Shown piece after piece: positions 25,969 through 34,207 of a stretch of DNA of 64,000 nucleotides. Source of the stretch: Allobosea sp. (GTDB lineage: Bacteria > Pseudomonadota > Alphaproteobacteria > Rhizobiales > Beijerinckiaceae). A program made the translations under genes and the position numbers. Position 1 is the first letter of the stretch. Each line of letters opens with the position of its first letter. The notes beneath the pieces were generated by a model. That model had not been told where the DNA came from, searched no databases, and saw only the letters and a list, made by a program, of their open reading frames with translations. Location: the NCBI GenBank assembly GCA_024231975.1, contig JAAEQB010000097.1, forward strand, positions 159,345 to 223,344, written 5' to 3'.

Positions 25969-26418
25969 ATGTCCCGTCTCGTCTATGTCCTCAACGGCCC
26001 CAATCTGAACCTGCTCGGCAAGCGTCAGCCGCACATCTACGGCTCGGAGACCCTGGCCGATGTCGAGGATGCCTGCCGGGCGCTGGGCAAGGAGCTCGAT
26101 CTCGAGATCCGCTTCCACCAGTCGAACCGGGAATACGAGATCATCGACTGGATTCACGAGGCGCGCGAGCAGGCGGTCGGCATCGTCATCAATCCCGGCG
26201 CCTTCACCCACACCTCGGTCGCGATTCTCGACGCGCTCAACGCCTTCGACGGCACGGTGATCGAGTGCCACATCTCGAACGTGCACAAGCGCGAGAGCTT
26301 CCGACATCATTCCTACATGTCGCTGCGCGCCGACGGCGTCATCGCCGGCTTCGGCACGCAGGGCTACCTGCTCTCGCTGCGCCGCGTCGCCAAGCTCGCC
26401 GACGAGAAGAAGGCCTGA
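25969..26418 (+). CDS. aroQ: Type II 3-dehydroquinate dehydratase
   Basis: 149-residue enzyme converting 3-dehydroquinate to 3-dehydroshikimate, in aromatic biosynthesis or quinate catabolism. Family motifs are intact: LNGPNLNLLGKRQPHIYG with the catalytic Tyr, NPGAFTHTSVAI with the substrate-binding Asn, and the catalytic His in ECHISNVHKRESFRHHS. Length is usual for the dodecameric class. It lies 75 bp after the deacylase on the same strand and is followed by a very stable hairpin. A catabolic paralogue is possible because the neighbours are scavenging genes. Confidence 0.95.
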   Translation: MSRLVYVLNGPNLNLLGKRQPHIYGSETLADVEDACRALGKELDLEIRFHQSNREYEIIDWIHEAREQAVGIVINPGAFTHTSVAILDALNAFDGTVIECHISNVHKRESFRHHSYMSLRADGVIAGFGTQGYLLSLRRVAKLADEKKA

Positions 26419-26435
26419 GCCGGCGGCCAGCCCAT

Positions 26436-26470
26436 CCCCCTGCGCCGGCCTCCTTGGCCGGCGCAGGGGG
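26436..26470 (+). terminator. Strong hairpin downstream of aroQ
   Basis: CCCCCTGCGCCGGCC (26436-26450) pairs perfectly with GGCCGGCGCAGGGGG (26456-26470) over a 5-base loop. It begins 18 bp after the aroQ stop. It lacks a U-tract, so it may act as a Rho-assisted or processing-type terminator for the peptide operon. The remaining 230 bp to the next start are AT-richer and probably hold the promoter of the IalB-type gene. Confidence 0.65.
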
Positions 26471-26704
26471 GAAGCCATCGTCACAAGCAAGCAGCGACGC
26501 AATACTGAGTCAGGGTGGGCTTGGCGGCACCGCGGCGATCGTCCAGGAAATATGGTTTCTCCTTGGAATAAATAAAATCACACTTAGATCGATCGATGCA
26601 AAGCAACAAGGCTCTTCTTCTCTCACGAGAACTTGCTTACGTCAGGCGAATGCCCTAACCGCATCTCGGCCGCGCCGATCGGCTGCTGCGACGAGAACCC
26701 TGAC

Positions 26705-27448
26705 GTGACCAAAGCAAATCTTATTCTCGGGACCGCCCTGCTCGCCGGCTGGATCAGCCTCCCGGCTGTCTCCGCGCTCGCTCAGACCGAGCCGCCGACC
26801 ACTGAGCAAGTCGAGGATACGGAACCGGCTCCGCGCGCGCCGGCTGCGCGCCCTGCTCCCCCGAAGCCAGCACCGCCGCGTCCGGCCGTCCCCGCGACTC
26901 GCCAGGCCAACCCTCCGGCGCGTCCCGCCACCGCACAGGCCCCGGCCGCTACGCCGGCGTCTCCGAACGTGAGTCAGCCTGCCGCTGCGACGGCGCGTCT
27001 CCCGAACGGCGCGACGGCGGTCAACGAGGTCTATGGCGACTGGACCGTCGATTGCCGCATCAACGACGGCCAGAAGCTCTGCGTGCTGTCGCAATCGCAA
27101 GGCGACAGCCGCACCAACCAGCGCGTCTTCGCGATCGAATTGCGGGCGCCGAAGGATGGCCGCGCCGAAGGCACGATCCTGATGCCGTTCGGGCTCAAGC
27201 TCGAGAACGGCGCCGTGCTCAAGCTCGACGAGAAGGATCTCGGCCAAGGCCTGCGCTTCTCGACCTGTGTTCCGTCCGGCTGCCTGCTGCCGGTGTCCTT
27301 CCCGACCGTGGCGACCGACGCGATGAAGGGCGGCAAGACGCTGACCGCAGCGGCACTCAATCTATCGAACAGCGACGTGGTCTCGTTCAACATCGCGCTG
27401 AACGGTTTTGGCCCGGCGCTCGACCGGCTGGTGCAGCTGGCGAATTGA
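26705..27448 (+). CDS. Invasion-associated locus B (IalB)-family secreted protein
   Basis: 247-residue exported protein. GTG 26705 opens a signal peptide (TKANLILGTALLAGWISLPA, then SALAQ), followed by about 70 residues of Pro/Ala-rich linker and a C-terminal IalB domain beginning YGDWTVDC with paired cysteines (CRINDGQKLCVL; STCVPSGCLLPV). The family is widespread in Hyphomicrobiales as envelope stress or adaptation proteins, named from Bartonella. Its molecular role is not established. An upstream ATG at 26633 would add 24 residues before the signal peptide and was rejected. Confidence 0.88.
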   Translation: MTKANLILGTALLAGWISLPAVSALAQTEPPTTEQVEDTEPAPRAPAARPAPPKPAPPRPAVPATRQANPPARPATAQAPAATPASPNVSQPAAATARLPNGATAVNEVYGDWTVDCRINDGQKLCVLSQSQGDSRTNQRVFAIELRAPKDGRAEGTILMPFGLKLENGAVLKLDEKDLGQGLRFSTCVPSGCLLPVSFPTVATDAMKGGKTLTAAALNLSNSDVVSFNIALNGFGPALDRLVQLAN

Positions 27449-27507
27449 CGGGACAGATCGCCGCGGCGCTATGCATTGCGGCGGCTTCGAGCACGCCTCG
27501 GCCACGC

Positions 27508-27762
27508 TCACCCCGAGCCGTTGACACAGTTCATATAGGCCATATGCGCGGCAGTGCCCGGCTTGGCCCAGGTCCAGCGCTGGCGGCCGGAGCTGCGGCC
27601 CGGATCCTGCCTGATTTGTCCGCCATTATTGAGCGCGCAGGTGCAGGCTCGCGGGTTTCCCATGCTCCGGCATTCCGGCCGGATGCCAGCTTGAGCAGAT
27701 GCAGGGCCCGACGAGCCAAGCGCGATCAGCGCGGCGCCGCCGAGCAGAAGAGCAAGACGCAT
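27508..27762 (-). CDS. Small cysteine-containing secreted protein, function unknown
   Basis: 84-residue protein with a clear signal peptide (MRLALLLGGAALIALGSSG, cleaved about PASA-QA). The mature part of about 58 residues has four cysteines (RPEC, CTC, NC) that could form two disulfides and ends TAAHMAYMNCVNGSG. ATG 27762 was chosen for the signal peptide; the longer frame adds an unrelated tail. It lies 118 bp downstream of the Tae4-like gene on the same strand, so a protective role against that protein is conceivable, but I see no similarity to known Tai4 immunity proteins. Confidence 0.6.
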   Translation of the reverse strand: MRLALLLGGAALIALGSSGPASAQAGIRPECRSMGNPRACTCALNNGGQIRQDPGRSSGRQRWTWAKPGTAAHMAYMNCVNGSG

Positions 27763-27879
27763 ATCAAATATCCCCAAGCCGCAGCCCAGGGTTGCATGAC
27801 TTGGATTTCCACGTCCATCGTGTCGAAGGCCCCGGACCCGGCGCACGAGCTTGCAGCCCGAGCGATCGGCAGTCGCCGC

Positions 27880-28782
27880 TTATTCCGGGCGCCGGCGAGC
27901 ATAGAGCTGGCCATAATTGTTCGAGTGGCCGTTCATATCGGTCTCGCTGGTCCAGTTGAGGCGGGTGAACTTCTCGACCGTCGCCGGCGTCTTGCCAATC
28001 TTGGCCCAGGTGACGATCGGGCCGTGAACCGTGTCGTCCATCACCGCCTTGCCGACATTGGTCGGCGTCTTGGGCGCAGGAGCACTGCGCGAGGCGACCT
28101 TGCTCTTGATATAGGTGACACGGCCCGACGCGGCGAAGTGGTAGTAATAGTAATTGCCGTCATAGACCTCCCACCAGCCGGTCAGCCAGCCGGGGAGCGC
28201 GCCCCCGCCCGTCGCGGAACCGTCATTGACCTCCCAGAACCAATAGGGAAAGGCGCTGGCGCCGCTGGTGAAGCGCGAATCCATCGCCTGGAGCCATTTG
28301 TCGCCGTCCCAGAGCTCGACATGGGCGCTGCCCATCACCAGGATGCCGCGCTTGCCCTTGATGGACGACATGTCGCCCTTGGGGACCGCATCGGTCCGGC
28401 CATATTGCCAATCCAGCCAGTCGTGCAATTCGTCGACCGACAGGATCATGTACTGGCCCATCAGATAGGTATTCTGACGTAGCTTGGCGCCATTTTGCGG
28501 CACCGTGTCGCTGGTGTTGTTCAGTCCGAGGCTGAGCTGCATCACGCAGGACGTGTTCTTGCCCTTGAGCGGTTTCTTGCCTTTGTCGGGATCGATGCCA
28601 CTCGCCCTGTTCTGCTGCTCGAGAAGATCGTTGTTCTTCTTGATCTCCTCGTTGTCCTTGTCGACCTGATCATTCCAGGTTTTCAGCTGGCCCTTGATCT
28701 CAAGCGGGAAATCCTCGGCATTGTAGGTCTTGTAGCCGGCTCTCAACTGATCCCAGCTCAACGGAATCTTGGCGTAGTCCAT
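27880..28782 (-). CDS. Tae4-like peptidoglycan amidase (type VI effector-like) with extra C-terminal domain
   Basis: 300-residue protein without a signal peptide. Residues about 1-175 resemble the Tae4 amidase family, whose members cut the D-Glu-DAP bond of peptidoglycan stems and are delivered by type VI secretion. The match is a catalytic-type Cys in NTSCVMQLSLGLN, a GKRGILVM strand and the catalytic-type His in SAHVELWDGDKW. Residues about 185-300 form a separate domain (GWWEVYDGNYYYYHFAASG ... MNGHSNNYGQL). ATG 28782 follows a gggagg site. No type VI structural gene is in the window. Family call rests on motifs and order, so it is a moderate-confidence inference. Confidence 0.65.
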   Translation of the reverse strand: MDYAKIPLSWDQLRAGYKTYNAEDFPLEIKGQLKTWNDQVDKDNEEIKKNNDLLEQQNRASGIDPDKGKKPLKGKNTSCVMQLSLGLNNTSDTVPQNGAKLRQNTYLMGQYMILSVDELHDWLDWQYGRTDAVPKGDMSSIKGKRGILVMGSAHVELWDGDKWLQAMDSRFTSGASAFPYWFWEVNDGSATGGGALPGWLTGWWEVYDGNYYYYHFAASGRVTYIKSKVASRSAPAPKTPTNVGKAVMDDTVHGPIVTWAKIGKTPATVEKFTRLNWTSETDMNGHSNNYGQLYARRRPE

Positions 28783-28906
28783 CGCACGCCTCCCGGTAAG
28801 AACCGGAGGACGATAATGCATCGCTCGTTGAATTGGCAGTGGCTTTGCCCCCCCGACGGCACCCGGGACAACCGTCCCGGGACCACCACCAGCCTGTTCG
28901 CTGCAG

Positions 28907-29836
28907 TCAGAGCTTGGCGCGGGGATCGTGCTTCGCCAGGCGGCCGAGCAGGTAGTCGACCTCGGCCTTGGCGGCCGGAGTCAAGCCGGGGCCGGGCTTG
29001 CGCTGGGCGTCGCTGGCGAGGATGCCGCGCTTCATCATCACATATTTGCGCACGGCGAGGCCGACGCCCTGCTGCTGCTCGTAGCGCAACAGCGGCAGAT
29101 GCGCGTCGAAGATGTCGTGGGCGTCGTCGCGGCGGCCGGCCTTGCTGGCCTTGACCACGTCGATCAGCAGTTCCGGGAAGGCATAGCCGGTATTGGCGCC
29201 GTCGGCGCCGCGCTCCATCTCGAAATCGAGGAACAGCCCGCCATTGCCGGTCAGGATGGCGACGCGGCGCAGCGTCCCTTCCGTCTCGAACTTGCGCAGG
29301 GTCGCGATCTTCTCGAGGCCCGGCCAGTCCTCGTGCTTCAGCATCACGCAGGACGGGTTGTCCTGGATGATCTTGCGGATCACGGCCGGGGTCATCACCA
29401 CCGAAAGCGTCAGCGGATAGTCCTGGATGACGAAGGGAATGTCGGCGCCGATCGCCTCGACGGCCTGCGCGTAATAGCCGGTGATCTGGTCATCGGTGCG
29501 CAGGTTCGTCGGCGGCGCGATCATCACGCCACCGGCGCCCAGATCCATCACCTGCCGGGCCAGCGAGCGCATCGCAGCGAAGCCCGGGGCGGAGACGCCG
29601 ACGATGATCGGCTTGCCGCCCATCTTGGCGACGGCGCGCTTGACCAGGCCGATCGATTCCTCCGGCTCGAGCTTGGGCGCCTCTCCCATGATGCCGAGCA
29701 CGGTGACGCCGTCAGAGCCGATGCCGTGATAGAATTCGAAGAGGCGATCGGCCGAATTCCAGTCGACGCTGCCATCCGCATTGAACGGGGTCGGCGCGAT
29801 CGGGAAGACGCCGGAGGCTTCGGTGGTCAAAGGCAT
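28907..29836 (-). CDS. Dihydrodipicolinate synthase-family aldolase/lyase
   Basis: 309-residue class I aldolase. Family landmarks: GSDGVTVLGIMGEAPKL (substrate loop), the Tyr in FVIQDYPLT and the Schiff-base Lys in NPSCVMLKHEDWPG. Sequence details differ from housekeeping DapA, and the adjacent fumarylacetoacetase-family gene suggests catabolism of a 2-keto acid, as in sugar-acid or hydroxyproline-type pathways. Substrate not assigned. It is in the same direction as, and 24 bp after, the FAH-family gene. Confidence 0.87.
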   Translation of the reverse strand: MPLTTEASGVFPIAPTPFNADGSVDWNSADRLFEFYHGIGSDGVTVLGIMGEAPKLEPEESIGLVKRAVAKMGGKPIIVGVSAPGFAAMRSLARQVMDLGAGGVMIAPPTNLRTDDQITGYYAQAVEAIGADIPFVIQDYPLTLSVVMTPAVIRKIIQDNPSCVMLKHEDWPGLEKIATLRKFETEGTLRRVAILTGNGGLFLDFEMERGADGANTGYAFPELLIDVVKASKAGRRDDAHDIFDAHLPLLRYEQQQGVGLAVRKYVMMKRGILASDAQRKPGPGLTPAAKAEVDYLLGRLAKHDPRAKL

Positions 29837-29860
29837 TGCAATTCTCCTGGAGCCGGCCGC

Positions 29861-30547
29861 TCAGACGATCTTGGTGCGGACGGTGCCGACACCGGCGATC
29901 ACGCCTTCGAGCACGTCGCCCTTGACGACGGCGGCGACGCCTTCAGGCGTGCCGGTCATGATCAGGTCGCCAGGCGCAAGGGTGACGAAGCCGGAGAGAT
30001 ACGAGATCGTCTCCGGCACGTTCCAGATCATCTTGGCGAGGTCCGAGCTCTGGCGCACCGCGCCGTTGACCTTGAGCTCGATCAGCCCCTTGTCGGGATG
30101 GCCGGCCTTGGCGGCCGGGACGAGCTCGCCGATCGGGGCGGAGGAATCGAAGCCTTTGCCCATGTCCCAGGGCTTGCCGGCCTTCTTGGCGGCGCCCTGC
30201 AGGTCGCGGCGGGTCATGTCGAAGCCGGCGGCATAGCCGTAGACATGGGAGAGCGCGTCGGCTTCGGCGATGTCCTTGCCTCCCTTACCGATCGCAACGA
30301 CCAGCTCCATCTCGTGATGGAGATCGGCGGTCTTGGGCGGATAGGGCATGTCGGCGCCGCCGATCAGCACGGCGTCGGACGGCTTGGTGAAGAAGAACGG
30401 CTCCTCGCGATCGGGATCGCCGCCCATCTCGCGGGTATGCTCGGCGTAGTTGCGACCGACGCAGAAGATGCGACGCACCGGGAAGAGCCCGCCGCCGGCC
30501 ACCGGGATGGCGGCGACCTTCGGCTGATCGATGACATAGCTGGACAT
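29861..30547 (-). CDS. Fumarylacetoacetate hydrolase-family protein (acylpyruvase-like)
   Basis: 228-residue hydrolase of C-C bonds in 2,4-diketo acids. Metal-binding acidic residues are in DLHHEMELVVAIGKGG; other landmarks are CVGRNYAEHTREMG and the C-terminal PGDLIMTGTPEGV. The length matches the short fumarylpyruvate/acylpyruvate hydrolase branch. ATG 30547 (MSSYVIDQ) was chosen over longer starts that run into the upstream repeat. It forms a two-gene unit with the DapA-like gene. Confidence 0.88.
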   Translation of the reverse strand: MSSYVIDQPKVAAIPVAGGGLFPVRRIFCVGRNYAEHTREMGGDPDREEPFFFTKPSDAVLIGGADMPYPPKTADLHHEMELVVAIGKGGKDIAEADALSHVYGYAAGFDMTRRDLQGAAKKAGKPWDMGKGFDSSAPIGELVPAAKAGHPDKGLIELKVNGAVRQSSDLAKMIWNVPETISYLSGFVTLAPGDLIMTGTPEGVAAVVKGDVLEGVIAGVGTVRTKIV

Positions 30548-30671
30548 GGGCACGCCCCGTTCGAGAAATCCGGGAGCGTTCATGCGGGAGCGAGGCGGCT
30601 TCGGCAAGGGTCTCGCGCCGCGTAATGGGGCTGCGTTGCGGTCATCCGCGACGACCGGGACGCGGGCGCGG

Positions 30672-30831
30672 AACCCCCTCCCCCCTTGCGGGGAGGGGCA
30701 GGGGTGGGGGGCGCAAAGTCGGAGCGCATTGGCCGGGAACCGGGCCAATCCGCTTTTACAATCGACCCTTGCACCCGGTCGTTCGCCCCCCATCCCCATA
30801 CCCTTCCCCACAAGGGGGAAGGGAGGAGGCG
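30672..30831. repeat. REP-like intergenic palindrome, family 1, diverged copy 3
   Basis: Two inverted GC-rich modules, ctccccccttgcggggag with ggggtgggggg (30674-30711) and its counterpart cccccatccccatac with ttccccacaaggggga (30785-30830). The plan equals the elements at 8361 and 13396, but the sequence is diverged. It lies between the FAH-family gene and an Lrp-type gene. Confidence 0.6.
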
Positions 30832-30856
30832 AGACGACCAGCGTTTCACGGAGAAA

Positions 30857-31339
30857 TCACGACGCCTTCGGCAGGTCCGGCACCTTGTAGGCGGTCGTCG
30901 CCTTGATCCGCTCCATGGCGAAGCGCGAGGTGACGTTCTTGAGCGGAATCGTCTCGATCAGCTTCTTGTAGAAGGTGTCGTAGGCGGCCATGTCGGCGAC
31001 GACGACGCGCAGCATATAGTCGACATCGCCGGCCATCCGGTAGAACTCGATCACCTCCGGCATCGCCGCGACGCTCTGGGCGAATTTCTCCAGCCAGGGG
31101 CCGGAATGGTCGGCCGTCTCGATCTGGACGAAGACGGTGAGGCCGAGCCCGATCTTCTCCGGCGCGACCAGGGCGACGCGCTTGATGATCACACCGGTCT
31201 GCTCGAGGCGCTGGATGCGCTTCCAGCATGGGGTCTGCGACAGCCCGACCCGATCGGCGAGCTCCGCGATCGAGATATTCGAGTCAGCCTGCAGCACGGT
31301 CAGAATCTTGCGGTCGATGGCGTCCATCTCTCGATCCAT
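30857..31339 (-). CDS. Lrp/AsnC-family regulator
   Basis: About 160 residues. Helix-turn-helix ISIAELADRVGLSQTPCWKRIQRLEQTGVI and C-terminal RAM domain (GLGLTVFVQIETADHSGPW; YRMAGDVDYMLRVVV) are clear. It is more like classical Lrp/BkdR than the regulator at 16290. The start could be ATG 31339 (MDREMDAIDRK) or ATG 31327 (MDAIDRK); the longer frame begins with a lysine-rich tail that is probably untranslated. Divergent from the SsuA-like gene at 31483. Confidence 0.9.
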   Translation of the reverse strand: MDREMDAIDRKILTVLQADSNISIAELADRVGLSQTPCWKRIQRLEQTGVIIKRVALVAPEKIGLGLTVFVQIETADHSGPWLEKFAQSVAAMPEVIEFYRMAGDVDYMLRVVVADMAAYDTFYKKLIETIPLKNVTSRFAMERIKATTAYKVPDLPKAS

Positions 31340-31482
31340 GGCGATGGAGAAAAAACCCTTTGCCGATCCGAGGCAATGGAGAATTTTCTTCTTTTTGAGG
31401 GGCAATGCTTGTCTTTAGATAGAAAATCCTTTTATCAGACGTCAATAGGCTAGATATCACACACCGTCTGGGGAATTAGATC

Positions 31483-32499
31483 ATGGACCGCCGCCAGTTC
31501 CTGCTCGCCGGCTCGTCGCTCGCTGCCACGCTGCCGTTCGGTGCTCGCGCCCAGGAGGCGATCCCGGCCCGCATCGGCTACATCCCGATCATCGGCACCG
31601 CGCCGATCTTCGTCGCCAATGGCGAGGGCTGGCTGAAGCAGGCCGGTCTCGCGCCAAGCTTCACCGTGTTCGAATCCGGCCCGAACATGATCCAGGCGCT
31701 CGCTTCCGGTACGATCGACCTCTACGTCGCCGGCGTCGCCCCGCTCGCCGTCGCCCGCTCGCGCGGTGTCGACATCCGCGTCGTCGCCTCGACTGCGACC
31801 GGGGAGAATGTCTTCGTCGCCGCTCCTGCTCTGGCGAAGTTCTTCACGACGGGCACCAGCGCAGCCGCCGCCTTCAAGGCGCACAAGGCCGCGACCGGCA
31901 AGGCGGCGCGCCTCGCGACCCAGCCGGCCGGCTCGGTACCCAACACCGTGCTGCAATACTGGCTCTGGGAGGTCGCCAAGGCCGACAAGGGCGATATCGA
32001 GATCGTGCCAATGGGCATCGATGCGACCCAGCAGGCTGTGCTCGCCGGCGCCGTCGAGGGCGCGATCGTGCGCGAGCCGGCCCTGACCATCATCCAGACC
32101 CGCAACCCCGGCATCAAGCTGATCGCCGGCGGCGAGGACGTCTTCCCCGGCCAGCCCGGCACGGTGGTCGCCGTCTCCGGCGCCTTCGCCACCAAGAACC
32201 CCGACGCCGTGCAGAAGCTGGTCTCCAGCCTGGTCAAGGCCGCCGATGTGCTGATCAAGACGCCCGCCAAGGCCGCGCCCCATGTCGGCGCCGCGCTCGG
32301 CAAGGGCATCGTCGATCCCGCTCTGATCGAGAAGGCGCTGACCTCGCCGGCGACCAAGTTCGAGATCGACCCACGCAAGATCATCGAACCGGCTCGCGCC
32401 ATGCAGGCCTATCAGGTCAAGCTCGGCTCGCTCGAGAAGGAACTTCCGTTCGACGGCCTGTTCGAGACGCAGTATTACGAGCGCGCGATCAAGGGCTGA
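31483..32499 (+). CDS. ABC importer substrate-binding protein, nitrate/sulfonate/taurine (SsuA/TauA) type
   Basis: 338-residue exported binding protein. The N-terminus MDRRQFLLAGSSLAATLPFG has the RR-x-FL pattern of a twin-arginine signal, with cleavage near GARAQ. The mature part has RIGYIPIIGTAPIFVANGEGW and QALASGTIDLYVAGVAP, typical of the SsuA/NMT1 family. First gene of a compact operon with permease (14-bp gap) and ATPase. The ligand may be a sulfonate, nitrate or a thiamine precursor. Confidence 0.9.
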   Translation: MDRRQFLLAGSSLAATLPFGARAQEAIPARIGYIPIIGTAPIFVANGEGWLKQAGLAPSFTVFESGPNMIQALASGTIDLYVAGVAPLAVARSRGVDIRVVASTATGENVFVAAPALAKFFTTGTSAAAAFKAHKAATGKAARLATQPAGSVPNTVLQYWLWEVAKADKGDIEIVPMGIDATQQAVLAGAVEGAIVREPALTIIQTRNPGIKLIAGGEDVFPGQPGTVVAVSGAFATKNPDAVQKLVSSLVKAADVLIKTPAKAAPHVGAALGKGIVDPALIEKALTSPATKFEIDPRKIIEPARAMQAYQVKLGSLEKELPFDGLFETQYYERAIKG

Positions 32500-32512
32500 C
32501 GGGGCTATAGAC

Positions 32513-33265
32513 TTGCGTTCACTGCGGGCTCCGGCCCTTGCCCTGACGGGCCTTGTCGCCTTCCTTCTGCTCTGGGAGGCGATCCCTTATTTCGGCATCG
32601 TCAACCCGGCCTTCCTGCCGGGGCCGAGCGCCCTGCCCAGCGCGTTCCTGCGCGAGGTCAAGTCCGGCGCCTGGCTCTCGGCGATCATGGGCTCGCTCGG
32701 TCATTACTTCATCGGCCTCTTCACCGGCGCCGGCCTCGGCGTCGCGCTCGGCGTCTTCACCGGCATGTCCCGGATCGCCGAGGAGACGACCGCCTGGGTG
32801 GTCCGTCTCCTGCGGCCGATCCCCGGCCTCGCCTGGGTGCCGTTCGCGATCATCTGGTTCGGCGTCAACCCGCAGGCGGCGGTGTTCATCATCGCCATCG
32901 GCGTGTTCTGGATCGTCTTCTTCGCGGCGCAGGGCGCGATCCGTGGCGTCGACCGCGACCTGATCGAGGTCGCCGACGCCTTCGGCTTCCGCTCGCCGCT
33001 CCAGCGCCTGACCAAGATCCTCTTGCCGGCGGCGCTGCCCGGCATCCTCGTCGGCGTGCGCACGGCGCTCGGCCAGGCCTGGATGGCGGTGGTCGCCGCC
33101 GAGATCTTCGGTGTCGCCGGCGTCGGCCAGCGCATGATGCAGGCCTCCAGCCTGCTCGCGACCGACCTCGTCGTCATCTACATGCTGACCATGGCGGCGC
33201 TCTACGGCCTGCTCGACACGCTGTTCGTCGCCTTCCAGGGATGGGTGCTGCGTTGGAAAGCGTGA
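32513..33265 (+). CDS. ABC importer permease, SsuC/TauC type
   Basis: 250-residue inner-membrane permease. It has ALALTGLVAFLLLWEAIPYF at the N-terminus, RPIPGLAWVPFAIIWFG and the EAA loop (RDLIEVADAFGFRSPLQRLTKILLPAALPG, shortened here to its core residues by position about 140-170). The start is TTG 32513, 14 bp after the binding-protein stop. The stop overlaps a GTG of the ATPase gene (GTGA at 33262). Confidence 0.91.
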   Translation: MRSLRAPALALTGLVAFLLLWEAIPYFGIVNPAFLPGPSALPSAFLREVKSGAWLSAIMGSLGHYFIGLFTGAGLGVALGVFTGMSRIAEETTAWVVRLLRPIPGLAWVPFAIIWFGVNPQAAVFIIAIGVFWIVFFAAQGAIRGVDRDLIEVADAFGFRSPLQRLTKILLPAALPGILVGVRTALGQAWMAVVAAEIFGVAGVGQRMMQASSLLATDLVVIYMLTMAALYGLLDTLFVAFQGWVLRWKA

Positions 33266-34017
33266 TCGACATCAAGGAGCTGTCGCTCACCTTCACCCGC
33301 GACGGCGAGGCGACCGAGGTGCTGCACAAGCTCGACCTCTCCGTCGCACGTGGCGAGTTCCTCGCCATCGTCGGCCCCTCCGGCGTCGGCAAGTCGACGC
33401 TGCTGCGCGTCATCGCCGGCCTCGCCCGGCCGAGCGGCGGCGAGGTCGTGATCAATGCCAAGGACAATACCCGCCGGCCGGTCGCGCTGGTCTTCCAGGA
33501 TTCGCGGCTGCTGCCCTGGCGCAGCGTGATCGCCAATGTCGGCTTCGGCCTCGAAGGCCAGGTGCCGCGGGCAGAACGCCTCGCCAAGGCGCAGCAGATG
33601 CTCGACCTCGTCGGCCTCGGCCATCTCGCCCAGCGCTGGCCGCACCAGCTCTCCGGCGGCCAGCGCCAGCGCGTCTCGCTGGCGCGCGCGCTCGCGGTCG
33701 AGCCCGAGATCCTCCTGATGGACGAGCCGTTCTCGGCGCTCGACGCGCTGACGCGCGAGACCTTGCAGGACGAATTGATCGAGGTCCGCCGCCGGACGGC
33801 TAAGACCGTGTTGTTCGTCACCCACGACATCGACGAAGCCGCTTATCTCGCCGACCGGGTCGTGGTACTCTCCGGCGCGCCCGGCCAGATCATCGCCGAG
33901 CACAGGATCACGGCGCCGCATCCACGCCGGCGTGGCGCCGAGGCGGAAGCGGAGATCGTGCGGGCGGTGCGCGTCGACCTCGGCGCGGACATCGTCACGG
34001 ACGGCGCGGCGATCTGA
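33241..34017 (+). CDS. ABC importer ATPase, SsuB/TauB type
   Basis: 258-residue ATPase. Walker A GPSGVGKST, Q-loop LVFQDSRLLPWR, signature LSGGQRQRVS, Walker B ILLMDEPFSALD and switch His in LFVTHDIDEA are all intact. The start may be ATG 33241, used here, or GTG 33262, which would give the tight GTGA overlap with the permease stop that is common in such operons. It completes the importer begun at 31483. Confidence 0.92.
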   Translation: MGAALESVIDIKELSLTFTRDGEATEVLHKLDLSVARGEFLAIVGPSGVGKSTLLRVIAGLARPSGGEVVINAKDNTRRPVALVFQDSRLLPWRSVIANVGFGLEGQVPRAERLAKAQQMLDLVGLGHLAQRWPHQLSGGQRQRVSLARALAVEPEILLMDEPFSALDALTRETLQDELIEVRRRTAKTVLFVTHDIDEAAYLADRVVVLSGAPGQIIAEHRITAPHPRRRGAEAEAEIVRAVRVDLGADIVTDGAAI

Positions 34018-34207
34018 GAGCTCCGACCATCGGCGGCCACGCCTCGAAAGCGCTTATGCTCGCCTTATGCGGCCCGAAGCTGGATCATATGGCAGCCTGA
34101 TGCCGTTGTGAGTGATCATTCGCCCTCTCGTCCCGGAGGCCGGATCGCCACCGACGATGCCGCGGCACTCCACGGACGAAAGGGCAATCGCAGAAGGAGA
34201 CGTCGCG

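Noticed and set aside
26705..28782. Type VI secretion locus
   Set aside because: No Tss, VgrG, Hcp or PAAR genes are present; only a Tae4-like protein is.
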